Part shown: positions 1-5,758 of the stretch, piece by piece
Layout of the letters: every line of letters begins with the position of its first letter
Position numbering within the stretch: the first letter of the stretch is position 1
Assembly (NCBI GenBank): GCA_900551515.1
Contig: URWH01000061.1
Span: 1-9,464, forward strand
Length of the DNA stretch: 9,464 nt
Direction: 5' to 3'
Origin: an uncultured Porphyromonadaceae bacterium
GTDB taxonomy: Bacteria > Bacteroidota > Bacteroidia > Bacteroidales > Muribaculaceae
Position numbers and translations under genes: made by a program
The notes under the pieces: generated by a model
What the model saw: only the letters and a program-made list of their open reading frames with translations
Told to the model about the DNA's origin: nothing
Databases searched by the model: none

Positions 1-145
1 AATTCACTCGAAAATACGCCGCCCTGACGTTAACAAATTTTGTGGAATAGGCTCTAAGACTAAAAGGTGTTTACTTCAGTAAGTGACCGAAGCCAAATTC
101 CGAAAGCAACGACGAAGATCGCTCTTTACGACACTCCGTCTCTTT

Positions 146-153
146 TCATTTTG
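146..153 (+). promoter_or_regulatory. Possible -7 box for the porin gene
   Basis: TCATTTTG matches the Bacteroidota -7 consensus TAnnTTTG at all but the second base. It would place the transcript start near 160, giving a leader of about 60 nt that ends in a very A/T-rich stretch (186-219), as is usual for this phylum. No convincing -33 TTTG lies at the expected distance. The rest of 1-219 holds no gene I can recognise; short open frames at the left edge end by position 82 and match nothing I know. Confidence 0.35.
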
Positions 154-219
154 CCGACATCGAACCATCTCTCCTCATGTGGCGTTTTTAAATAAATTTT
201 ATAAATATCCGATTAAATT

Positions 220-1533
220 ATGAAACGCTTCCTCTTTACTCTGGCCCTTCCCTTTATGCTTATAACATCAGCCGGTGCCCAGGCAAAAAATCTCGTCGAG
301 CAGCAGACTGATTCCCTCATCGCATCTCATAAAATAATCAACATCGACCGCGACGGCAGCGAAAAAAGCCCGAGATATGCCGACTCTGTGCGTTCCCTCA
401 TCGAAAACTTCTATTACGACCAGTTCCGCCACTTCCAGGATCCGGCCGCACCATATTTCCTCTTCCTCAGCCGTGACGCATCCCTCGCCATGGGCGTGGG
501 CGGAGCTGTCAGGATGCGAGGCTATTTCGACTGGAACGGAGCCATTCCCTCCCCCGGATTCGCACCTTACCTCATACCGATGACACCAGAACCGGGCCAG
601 CGGCGCAATTTCGACACCACACCGGCCGGCACATGCCTTTTCTTCCGCGTGATTGGCCGCAACAAGTCGCTCGGAATGTATCAGTTGTATATTGAAGCCA
701 ACTTCAACGGATATCAGGCACGCGATTTCCACCTCAAAAAAGCCTATGCCATCATTAACGACTTCACCGTCGGCTATGCAAGCTCGACCTACAGCGACCC
801 CTCAGCCCTTCCGCCAACGGTTGATGCTCAAGGCCCGAGCAACAAACTCAGCCACACCGCAGTGCTCGTGCGCTACATGCCCCGCTTCAAGGATAAATGG
901 GTAGCAGCAGTTTCTCTCGAGACGCCCGACGTCTCCGTCAACTATTCCGACAGCACATCGAAAGTCAACACATGGATTCCGGATGCAGCCGCATTCATCC
1001 AGTATGAATGGGACCGCACATCCCACGTGCGTTTATCGGGTATCGTACGCTCACTCCCCTATCGCGACATGCTCAATGGCCGCAACCACAACAAAGTGGG
1101 ATGGGGCGTCATGCTTAGCTCTGTGGCTCATCCCACCCCAGACATAACCACCTATGCAACCGTCAACTACGGACGCGGATACGCCTCTCTGGGCGGCGAC
1201 CTTCTCATAGGCAACTACGATCTTATTCCCGATCCGGGAGTAGTGGGAAAGCTCTACACACCTGCCTCCTACGGATGGTGCCTCGGCGTTCAGTACAATT
1301 TCCGTCCCAACCTGTTTGTCAGCGCCTCTCTCAGCCAGACACGCTTCCTGCCCAAACGGCCTGTCTCTCCCGAAGAATACCGCTATGGCATGATGGGCGA
1401 TGTCAACATCTTCTGGAATCTTACTCCCCGAATGCAGCTCGGAGCCGAGTATGACTTCGGATGCCGCCGCAACTTCAGTGGCGAACGCCGCTGGGCACAA
1501 CGCATCGGTGCCGTGGCACAATTCTCATTCTGA
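220..1533 (+). CDS. Outer-membrane beta-barrel protein, probably DcaP-like porin
   Basis: Predicted 437-residue outer-membrane channel for small solutes. Residues 1-22 form a classical signal peptide: K2-R3, a hydrophobic core from F4 to T16, and a small-residue cleavage region with AGA or AQA ahead of K23. Residues 23 to about 87 are a soluble lead-in. From about 88 onwards the protein shows alternating polar and aromatic strands and glycine-rich turns typical of a barrel. It ends GAVAQFSF with a terminal Phe, the usual BAM-recognition signature. The stretch near 183-206 (GYASSTYSDPSALPPTVDAQ, then GP) resembles the 'GQTWSTFMDPxALPxTxDFEGP' region of DcaP-type porins, which is the basis for the family call. 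No TonB box, plug or SusD partner is seen, so it is not a SusC-type transporter. The gene stands alone, with a strong terminator 10 nt after its stop. The barrel call is firm; family and substrate are inference. Confidence 0.75.
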   Translation: MKRFLFTLALPFMLITSAGAQAKNLVEQQTDSLIASHKIINIDRDGSEKSPRYADSVRSLIENFYYDQFRHFQDPAAPYFLFLSRDASLAMGVGGAVRMRGYFDWNGAIPSPGFAPYLIPMTPEPGQRRNFDTTPAGTCLFFRVIGRNKSLGMYQLYIEANFNGYQARDFHLKKAYAIINDFTVGYASSTYSDPSALPPTVDAQGPSNKLSHTAVLVRYMPRFKDKWVAAVSLETPDVSVNYSDSTSKVNTWIPDAAAFIQYEWDRTSHVRLSGIVRSLPYRDMLNGRNHNKVGWGVMLSSVAHPTPDITTYATVNYGRGYASLGGDLLIGNYDLIPDPGVVGKLYTPASYGWCLGVQYNFRPNLFVSASLSQTRFLPKRPVSPEEYRYGMMGDVNIFWNLTPRMQLGAEYDFGCRRNFSGERRWAQRIGAVAQFSF

Positions 1534-1543
1534 CCTATACACT

Positions 1544-1578
1544 CACAAAAAGCCCCGCGACTTGCGGGGCTTTTTGTG
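1544..1578. terminator. Bidirectional intrinsic terminator between convergent genes
   Basis: A perfect 15-bp inverted repeat (1544-1558 and 1564-1578) with a 5-nt GACTT loop. The G/C core AGCCCCGC/GCGGGGCT is flanked by A5 on the left and T5 on the right, so each strand reads as a G/C hairpin followed by a U run. It sits 10 nt after the porin stop and 9 nt from the stop of the opposing MFS gene. It therefore most likely ends both transcripts. Confidence 0.92.
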
Positions 1579-1587
1579 TCTCCAGTT

Positions 1588-2913
1588 TTATACACGTTTC
1601 TCTGCGTAAGTTTCCTTAATGATCCACACGGCGCAAGCACCAACGGCGAGGAGGACGCCGGCGAGTACAAGCATGCCTACCTGCGAGCCGCCGACAAGCT
1701 TCAGCAGCACACCGCCGAGAACGGCGGCACAGATCTGCGGTATGCAGATGGTGCCGTTGAACAGGCCGAGATACATGCCCATGTTCTTACCCGATATCGA
1801 ATTGGTGAGGATGGTGAACGGCAAAGCAAGCATGGCCGCCCATGCGCATCCGATGAGCAGATAGCTCACGAAGAGCACATACTGGTTTGTGATGAAACAT
1901 GTCGAGATAAATCCGACGGCTCCGAGCAGAAGGCTGAAGGAATAAGCCACTTTGTGATTCTTGAAAAACGGAATGGCCATAGCCCATAATATCGAGCCGC
2001 AGGCCTGCACGGCGAAAAGAACGCCCACCCAGTTGCCGGCTGTCTGATAGGCAGCCGAATGCGGATCGGTCGTGTCCCACACCTGAGAGGCTATGGCGCC
2101 GTTGGTATAAGTCCACATGTACATGAACGCCGCCCAGCAGAAAAACTGCACCAGACCGACAGTCCAGAAAGTGGCTGGCGCATGGCGCAGCAGATGAAAC
2201 ACACTGTTGCTCTCCTGCTTCTCGCTCTCGGTGATGCCGTGGAATGCAGCATATTCAGCCGGAGGCATCTCACGGATAGTGGCGAAGCTGTATATCACAC
2301 AAAGCACAAGCACAGCCGCTCCGATATAGAACGAATATGTAACCGTGGCAGGCACCTGACCGGCCGGAGCCATATTGCTTATACCGATGGCAGTCAGCGT
2401 GATAGGCGCAAGGTAACCGACAAGGCTGCCGGCATTGCAAAGGAAGCTCTGTATGGAGTAAGCCAGACCCTTCTGACGTTCATTCACCTGATCGCCCACA
2501 AGCATCTTGAACGGCTGCATGGCCATGTTGATCGATGTGTCGAGAAACATCAGCGCCATGAAGCCAAAGAGCATGGCACCGCTTACCGACAGGCCGAAGC
2601 TGCCCGCATTAGGCAACAGGCACATCACCACTATTGCTATAGCCGCGCCGAGCAGAAGATATGGCAGACGGCGTCCGAGACGGGTCCATGTGTGATCCGA
2701 AGCCGAGCCGATGATTGGCTGAACGATTATACCCATCAGCGGAGGCAGTATCCAGAAATAGCTGAGATTGTGAGGATCAGCGCCAAGGGTGGAAAAGATA
2801 CGCGAAATGTTGGCACTCTGAAGCGCATAGGCTATCTGCACTCCGAAAAAGCCGAAGCTCAGATTCCACAATTTCCAGAAGCCCAAATCAGGTTTTGAGG
2901 TTAATTGGCTCAT
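1588..2913 (-). CDS. MFS transporter, SLC45/GPH-like (probable sugar uptake)
   Basis: A 441-residue inner-membrane carrier with about twelve hydrophobic helices, the normal size for the major facilitator superfamily. The loop after helix 2 reads GSASDHTWTRLGRRLPYLLLG (about 69-89). This is the family's motif-A region with D73 and R81-R82, in the G-R-R-x-P-Y form typical of the SLC45/glycoside-pentoside-hexuronide group, whose characterised members move sucrose or maltose with protons. Helix 1 (about 11-32) starts with FWKLWNLSFGFFGVQIAYAL, also typical of this group. A hydrophilic central loop (about 213-240, rich in E, S and Q) separates the two six-helix halves. The ATG at 2913-2911 gives the full first helix. 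No glycosidase, kinase or regulator lies beside it, so the substrate cannot be read from context. The family call is strong; a glucoside-type substrate is inference. Confidence 0.85.
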   Translation of the reverse strand: MSQLTSKPDLGFWKLWNLSFGFFGVQIAYALQSANISRIFSTLGADPHNLSYFWILPPLMGIIVQPIIGSASDHTWTRLGRRLPYLLLGAAIAIVVMCLLPNAGSFGLSVSGAMLFGFMALMFLDTSINMAMQPFKMLVGDQVNERQKGLAYSIQSFLCNAGSLVGYLAPITLTAIGISNMAPAGQVPATVTYSFYIGAAVLVLCVIYSFATIREMPPAEYAAFHGITESEKQESNSVFHLLRHAPATFWTVGLVQFFCWAAFMYMWTYTNGAIASQVWDTTDPHSAAYQTAGNWVGVLFAVQACGSILWAMAIPFFKNHKVAYSFSLLLGAVGFISTCFITNQYVLFVSYLLIGCAWAAMLALPFTILTNSISGKNMGMYLGLFNGTICIPQICAAVLGGVLLKLVGGSQVGMLVLAGVLLAVGACAVWIIKETYAEKRV

Positions 2914-2946
2914 AATCAGTCAGAATAAGCAAAGCGATTACACTCG

Positions 2947-2954
2947 CAAAGTAT
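2947..2954 (-). promoter_or_regulatory. Weak candidate -7 box upstream of the MFS gene
   Basis: On the minus strand this reads ATACTTTG. The TTTG half of the Bacteroidota -7 box is intact but the TA half is not. It would start a transcript near 2940, with a leader of about 27 nt. No -33 element is visible, but the region just upstream (2955-2985) is almost pure A/T. The call rests on position and a partial motif only. Confidence 0.25.
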
Positions 2955-2971
2955 GATAAATAAGTATGATA
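2949..2971. repeat. 10-bp direct repeat AAGTATGATA, two copies
   Basis: The 10-mer AAGTATGATA occurs exactly at 2949-2958 and 2962-2971, 13 bp apart start to start, in the putative promoter zone of the MFS gene. It could be a regulator's half-sites or an accident of A/T-rich sequence. The first copy overlaps the candidate -7 box. Confidence 0.5.
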
Positions 2972-3017
2972 TATTTTATATATTGTAAGCAATCAATGCT
3001 GAATATCGTTGCTGGAT

Positions 3018-3052
3018 CAGCCCCGGGAGCGACGCAACTCACATCCCGGCTG
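3018..3052. repeat. Imperfect GC-rich hairpin in the nfo-MFS spacer
   Basis: CAGCC (3018-3022) and GGGA (3025-3028) pair with TCCC (3044-3047) and GGCTG (3048-3052), leaving a CC bulge and a 15-nt loop. On the plus strand it is followed by four Ts (3053-3056), but no plus-strand gene precedes it. On the minus strand, in the direction of nfo and the MFS gene, there is no U run. Its function is unknown. Confidence 0.45.
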
Positions 3053-3088
3053 TTTTGACGGATCCGGTGCCTCTGCACACGGCCCTCT

Positions 3089-3109
3089 TCCCGTCAGATC
3101 CTGACGGGA
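3089..3109 (-). terminator. Hairpin directly after the nfo stop, without a U tract
   Basis: TCCCGTCAG (3089-3097) pairs perfectly with CTGACGGGA (3101-3109) over 9 bp around a 3-nt loop. It begins at the base next to the nfo stop codon. In the direction of nfo transcription it is followed by AGAGGGCC rather than a T run, so it is not a textbook intrinsic terminator. It may pause RNA polymerase or protect the mRNA 3' end, and may allow read-through towards the MFS gene. Confidence 0.45.
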
Positions 3110-3955
3110 TCACCCGCGTTCAAGCGAATATAGCCAGCTTATCTCGTCGGCCCACAGGCTTACATCGGGGGTTTCAAGGATCAGCGGTATCGAATCAAGG
3201 CGCGGGTCGTTCATCATCATCTCAAAAAAGTCGGTGCCGATCATTCCTTTTCCAAGCGATTCATGCCGGTCTACGCGCGAGGCCAGACCCTTCTTTGTAT
3301 CGTTGATGTGCATGGCACTCAGATAGTTGAATCCAACAGCCTGATCAAACTCCTGCCAGGCCGCTTCGTAACCGGCGGCCGTAGCCAGATCGTAGCCGGC
3401 AGCGAACGCATGGCAGGTGTCGATGCACACCCCTACGCGTTTCTTATCCTCTACGCCGTCAATGATGCGGCGAAGATGGTCAAACGAAAAACCGAGATTC
3501 GAGCCTTGTCCGGCCGTGTTTTCAATCACCGCCTTAACGCCCTTTGTTTGCGAAAGCCCGATATTGATCGACTCGGCAATGCGGTCGAGACATTCATCTA
3601 CGCTGATGCGGTTGAGATGGCTTCCGGGATGAAAATTAAGCAGCGTCAGTCCCAGCTGCTCACAGCGGCGCAGCTCGTCGAGAAACGCCGCACGCGATTT
3701 GGCAAGCCCCTCTTCGTCAGGCGATCCGAGATTGATCAGATAGCTGTCGTGGGGAAGGATATGTTCGGGCCCATAACCCAGACGTGCACAATTGTCTTTA
3801 AAAGCCTGTGCTTCAGCTTCGCCGATAGCCTTTGACTGCCATCTCGACGGATTGCGTGTGAACAGAGCAAAAGCCTTGGCGCCGATTTCATGCGCGTTGA
3901 TGGGAGCGTTGCTCACTCCGCCCTCCACCGAAACATGAGCTCCTACGTATTTCAT
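3110..3955 (-). CDS. nfo: Endonuclease IV (AP endonuclease)
   Basis: A 281-residue cytoplasmic DNA-repair enzyme that cuts the backbone 5' to abasic sites and removes 3'-blocking groups in base-excision repair. Its length matches the E. coli enzyme (about 285 residues). All nine known tri-zinc ligands of E. coli Nfo are present at the same residue numbers: H69, H109, E145, D179, H182, H216, D229, H231 and E261. They sit in the family signatures [13 protein letters not shown] (143-155), [15 protein letters not shown] (175-189) and [15 protein letters not shown] (226-240). This exact register supports the ATG at 3955-3953 as the start. The gene is transcribed away from udk-lptB, from a separate promoter. 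No residue needed for activity is missing. Confidence 0.97.
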   Translation of the reverse strand: MKYVGAHVSVEGGVSNAPINAHEIGAKAFALFTRNPSRWQSKAIGEAEAQAFKDNCARLGYGPEHILPHDSYLINLGSPDEEGLAKSRAAFLDELRRCEQLGLTLLNFHPGSHLNRISVDECLDRIAESINIGLSQTKGVKAVIENTAGQGSNLGFSFDHLRRIIDGVEDKKRVGVCIDTCHAFAAGYDLATAAGYEAAWQEFDQAVGFNYLSAMHINDTKKGLASRVDRHESLGKGMIGTDFFEMMMNDPRLDSIPLILETPDVSLWADEISWLYSLERG

Positions 3956-4032
3956 CCTTTAGCGTAGTTATTCGTTAGGTTAGTTTTTACGGATACTGCC
4001 CGCAAAGAGGCCGCCGATTTAGAATCACACTA

Positions 4033-4040
4033 CAAATCTA
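4033..4040 (-). promoter_or_regulatory. Putative -7 box of the nfo promoter
   Basis: On the minus strand this reads TAGATTTG, an exact match to TAnnTTTG. A GATG sequence lies with a 20-nt spacer upstream, in the place of a weak -33 element. The transcript would start around 4026, giving nfo a leader of about 70 nt. Confidence 0.5.
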
Positions 4041-4096
4041 CTACATTTTGTTTAACTTTTCATCATCTTGTGACAAAAAATGAAAAGAAAAGTGCT

Positions 4097-4104
4097 TATC
4101 TTTG
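4097..4104 (+). promoter_or_regulatory. Putative -7 box of the udk-lptB promoter
   Basis: TATCTTTG, followed by C, is an exact match to the Bacteroidota -7 consensus. TTGTG at 4068-4072 is a possible -33 element, but a few bases farther away than usual. The predicted start near 4111 lies downstream of the GTG at 4070, so it decides the udk start in favour of the ATG at 4145. The leader is about 34 nt of A/T-rich sequence. Confidence 0.55.
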
Positions 4105-4144
4105 CAATATTAAAAATTTATCATCCAATCAAAATTGCTTGTCA

Positions 4145-4777
4145 ATGTTAGTTATTGGTATTGCAGGAGGCACCGGATCGGGTAAAACCACAGTGGTCAA
4201 CAAAATCATCAAGAGCCTTCCGGCCGGCGAAGTTGCCGTTCTTCCGCAGGATTCCTATTATAAAGACTCCAGCCACATTCCGCCGGAAGAGAGGAGCAAG
4301 ATCAACTTCGATGAGCCGGCCGCTATCGAATGGACTCTTCTTGTCGAGCAACTGAAAGAGCTGAAGGAGGGCCGCACCATCGAAGTCCCGACATATTCCT
4401 ACCTCACCTGCACCCGGCAGGAGGCCACCGTAACCGTAGAGCCGCGCGACGTGGTCATCGTCGAGGGCATCCTTGTGCTCAACGACCCCGTACTCCGCAG
4501 CATGATGGACGTGAAAGTGTTTGTCGATGCCGATGCCGACGACCGCCTCATCCGTGTCATCGCTCGCGACTGCGTCGAACGCGGACGCACTCCGATGGCC
4601 GTCATCAACCGCTATCAGGACGTGCTCAAGCCGATGCACTCCATGTACATCGAGCCGTCGAAACGCTTTGCCGACCTCATCGTGCCGCAGGGCGGAAACA
4701 ACACCGTAGCCATCAACCTTCTCACCGACTACATTGAAGCGCGCCTGCGCAAAAGCAAACACTTTAATTGCCAATGA
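4145..4777 (+). CDS. udk: Uridine kinase (uridine/cytidine phosphorylation)
   Basis: A 210-residue cytoplasmic enzyme that phosphorylates uridine and cytidine to UMP and CMP in pyrimidine salvage. The P-loop GGTGSGKTT is at residues 8-16 with K14. QDSYYKD (35-41) carries the likely catalytic aspartate D36. PTYSYL (82-87) is the nucleoside-binding segment. VIVEGIL (94-100) is the Walker-B-like strand, and RDCVERGR (131-138) is the arginine-rich lid. The frame is open upstream to a GTG at 4070, but those 25 codons have no counterpart in the family and overlap the putative promoter. The ATG at 4145 gives a normal N-terminus ([16 protein letters not shown]). The last four bases overlap the lptB start (ATGA), which suggests one transcript and coupled translation. 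A phosphoribulokinase identity is unlikely, because the motifs and length fit Udk. Confidence 0.95.
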   Translation: MLVIGIAGGTGSGKTTVVNKIIKSLPAGEVAVLPQDSYYKDSSHIPPEERSKINFDEPAAIEWTLLVEQLKELKEGRTIEVPTYSYLTCTRQEATVTVEPRDVVIVEGILVLNDPVLRSMMDVKVFVDADADDRLIRVIARDCVERGRTPMAVINRYQDVLKPMHSMYIEPSKRFADLIVPQGGNNTVAINLLTDYIEARLRKSKHFNCQ

Positions 4778-5637
4778 CCACCAACAACAACGCCGACGAT
4801 AACGCATTCATCGCCCCGGAGCCGGGAATCGAGGAAACGGACATCATTTTCACCGAAACGACCGACGCCGAAACCGCACCGGAGCCTGACGAAAAGATGG
4901 TGCTACGCACCGACAATCTCGTCAAGAAATATGGACAGCGCACCGTTGTCAACCACGTGTCGATCGATGTCACGCAAGGCGAAATCGTGGGTCTTCTCGG
5001 ACCCAACGGCGCCGGCAAGACCACCACATTCTATATGACTGTAGGCCTCATCACGCCCAACGAAGGACAGATTTTCCTTAACGACATCAACATCACCAAA
5101 TATCCCGTCTACAAACGTGCCCGTCTCGGCATCGGCTATCTCGCACAGGAGCCCTCGGTGTTCCGCAAAATGACCGTGGAAGACAACATCCGCTCGGTCC
5201 TTGAGATGACGGGAACATCAAAAGAATATCAGCGCGAAAAACTCGAAACCCTTCTCGAAGAGTTCAACCTCGTGGACCGTCGCAAAAACTATGGCGACCG
5301 CCTGTCGGGCGGCGAACGGCGACGCACGGAGATTGCCCGCTGTCTGGCCATCAACCCGAAGTTCATCATGCTCGACGAACCCTTTGCCGGTGTCGACCCT
5401 ATCGCCGTTGAGGACATCCAAAGCGTTGTCTATAAGCTCAAAGAGAAAAACATAGGCATCCTCATCACCGACCACAATGCCAACGAGACGCTCAACATCA
5501 CCGACCGCGCCTACCTCCTCTTCGACGGCAAAATCCTCTTTCAGGGCACATCCGAAGAGCTGGCCGAAAACCCCATCGTGCGTGAGAAATATCTCGGACG
5601 CAACTTTATGTTCAACCGCAAAAAATTCAACGCCTAA
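4774..5637 (+). CDS. lptB: LPS export ABC transporter ATP-binding protein LptB
   Basis: ATPase of the LptB2FG complex, which extracts lipopolysaccharide from the inner membrane and pushes it across the periplasm. With the ATG at 4774 it has 287 residues. The Walker A motif GPNGAGKTT is at 76-84 (K82), then the Q-loop in YLAQEPSVF. The signature [15 protein letters not shown] starts at 177, Walker B ends in LDEP (200-203, E202), the D-loop reads AGVDP, and the switch histidine is H234 in LITDHN. The [16 protein letters not shown] and [17 protein letters not shown] stretches are near-identical to E. coli LptB, which separates it from LivF/LivG relatives. It has about 41 extra N-terminal residues, acidic and low-complexity, before the usual start at M42 (4897). 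Starting at 4897 would give a canonical 246-residue protein. The ATGA overlap with udk favours 4774. The partner genes lptF, lptG and lptC are not in the window. Confidence 0.95.
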   Translation: MTTNNNADDNAFIAPEPGIEETDIIFTETTDAETAPEPDEKMVLRTDNLVKKYGQRTVVNHVSIDVTQGEIVGLLGPNGAGKTTTFYMTVGLITPNEGQIFLNDINITKYPVYKRARLGIGYLAQEPSVFRKMTVEDNIRSVLEMTGTSKEYQREKLETLLEEFNLVDRRKNYGDRLSGGERRRTEIARCLAINPKFIMLDEPFAGVDPIAVEDIQSVVYKLKEKNIGILITDHNANETLNITDRAYLLFDGKILFQGTSEELAENPIVREKYLGRNFMFNRKKFNA

Positions 5638-5660
5638 ACAGATTGTTTCCAAATATTTAC

Positions 5661-5668
5661 TAATTTTG
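5661..5668 (+). promoter_or_regulatory. Putative -7 box of the mutAB promoter
   Basis: TAATTTTG followed by C fits TAnnTTTG exactly. Nearby TTG (5643-5645) is only 15 bases away, shorter than the usual -33 spacing. The predicted start near 5675 would give a leader of about 84 nt that contains the hairpin at 5685-5698. That is too short for a cobalamin riboswitch. No clear terminator follows lptB, so read-through from udk-lptB is possible as well. Confidence 0.5.
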
Positions 5669-5684
5669 CACTGCGTACACCACA

Positions 5685-5698
5685 CCGGCCACGGCCGG
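5685..5698 (+). promoter_or_regulatory. GC-rich hairpin in the mutAB 5' leader
   Basis: CCGGCC-AC-GGCCGG is a perfect inverted repeat. As RNA it would form a 5-bp G/C stem (5685-5689 with 5694-5698) closing a CACG tetraloop. There is no U run after it, so it is not a terminator. It could stabilise the 5' end of the message or be an operator-like palindrome; no role is shown. Confidence 0.4.
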
Positions 5699-5758
5699 CA
5701 GCGCCCGGTATGTGCATGTTGACCTTAGAACAAAAACGACACATTATATATTAATATC

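Noticed and set aside
1..82. Possible tail of an upstream gene at the left edge (frames ending at 48-50 and 80-82)
   Set aside because: Too short to recognise, and no frame shows a family motif; it could equally be non-coding.
2059..2898. Plus-strand open frame (279 codons) antisense to the MFS transporter
   Set aside because: Rich in Arg, His and Gln with no hydrophobic or domain pattern. The opposite strand encodes a clear twelve-helix transporter.
4768..4776. TTG codon as lptB start, two codons before the ATG
   Set aside because: The ATG at 4774 forms the usual ATGA overlap with the udk stop; a TTG start adds nothing.
4148..4807. Minus-strand open frame (219 codons) across udk
   Set aside because: Antisense shadow of udk; no family resemblance, and it crosses the udk-lptB junction.
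5638..5758. Cobalamin riboswitch before mutA
   Set aside because: The space is far below the roughly 200 nt such an element needs, and no B12-box-like core is visible.
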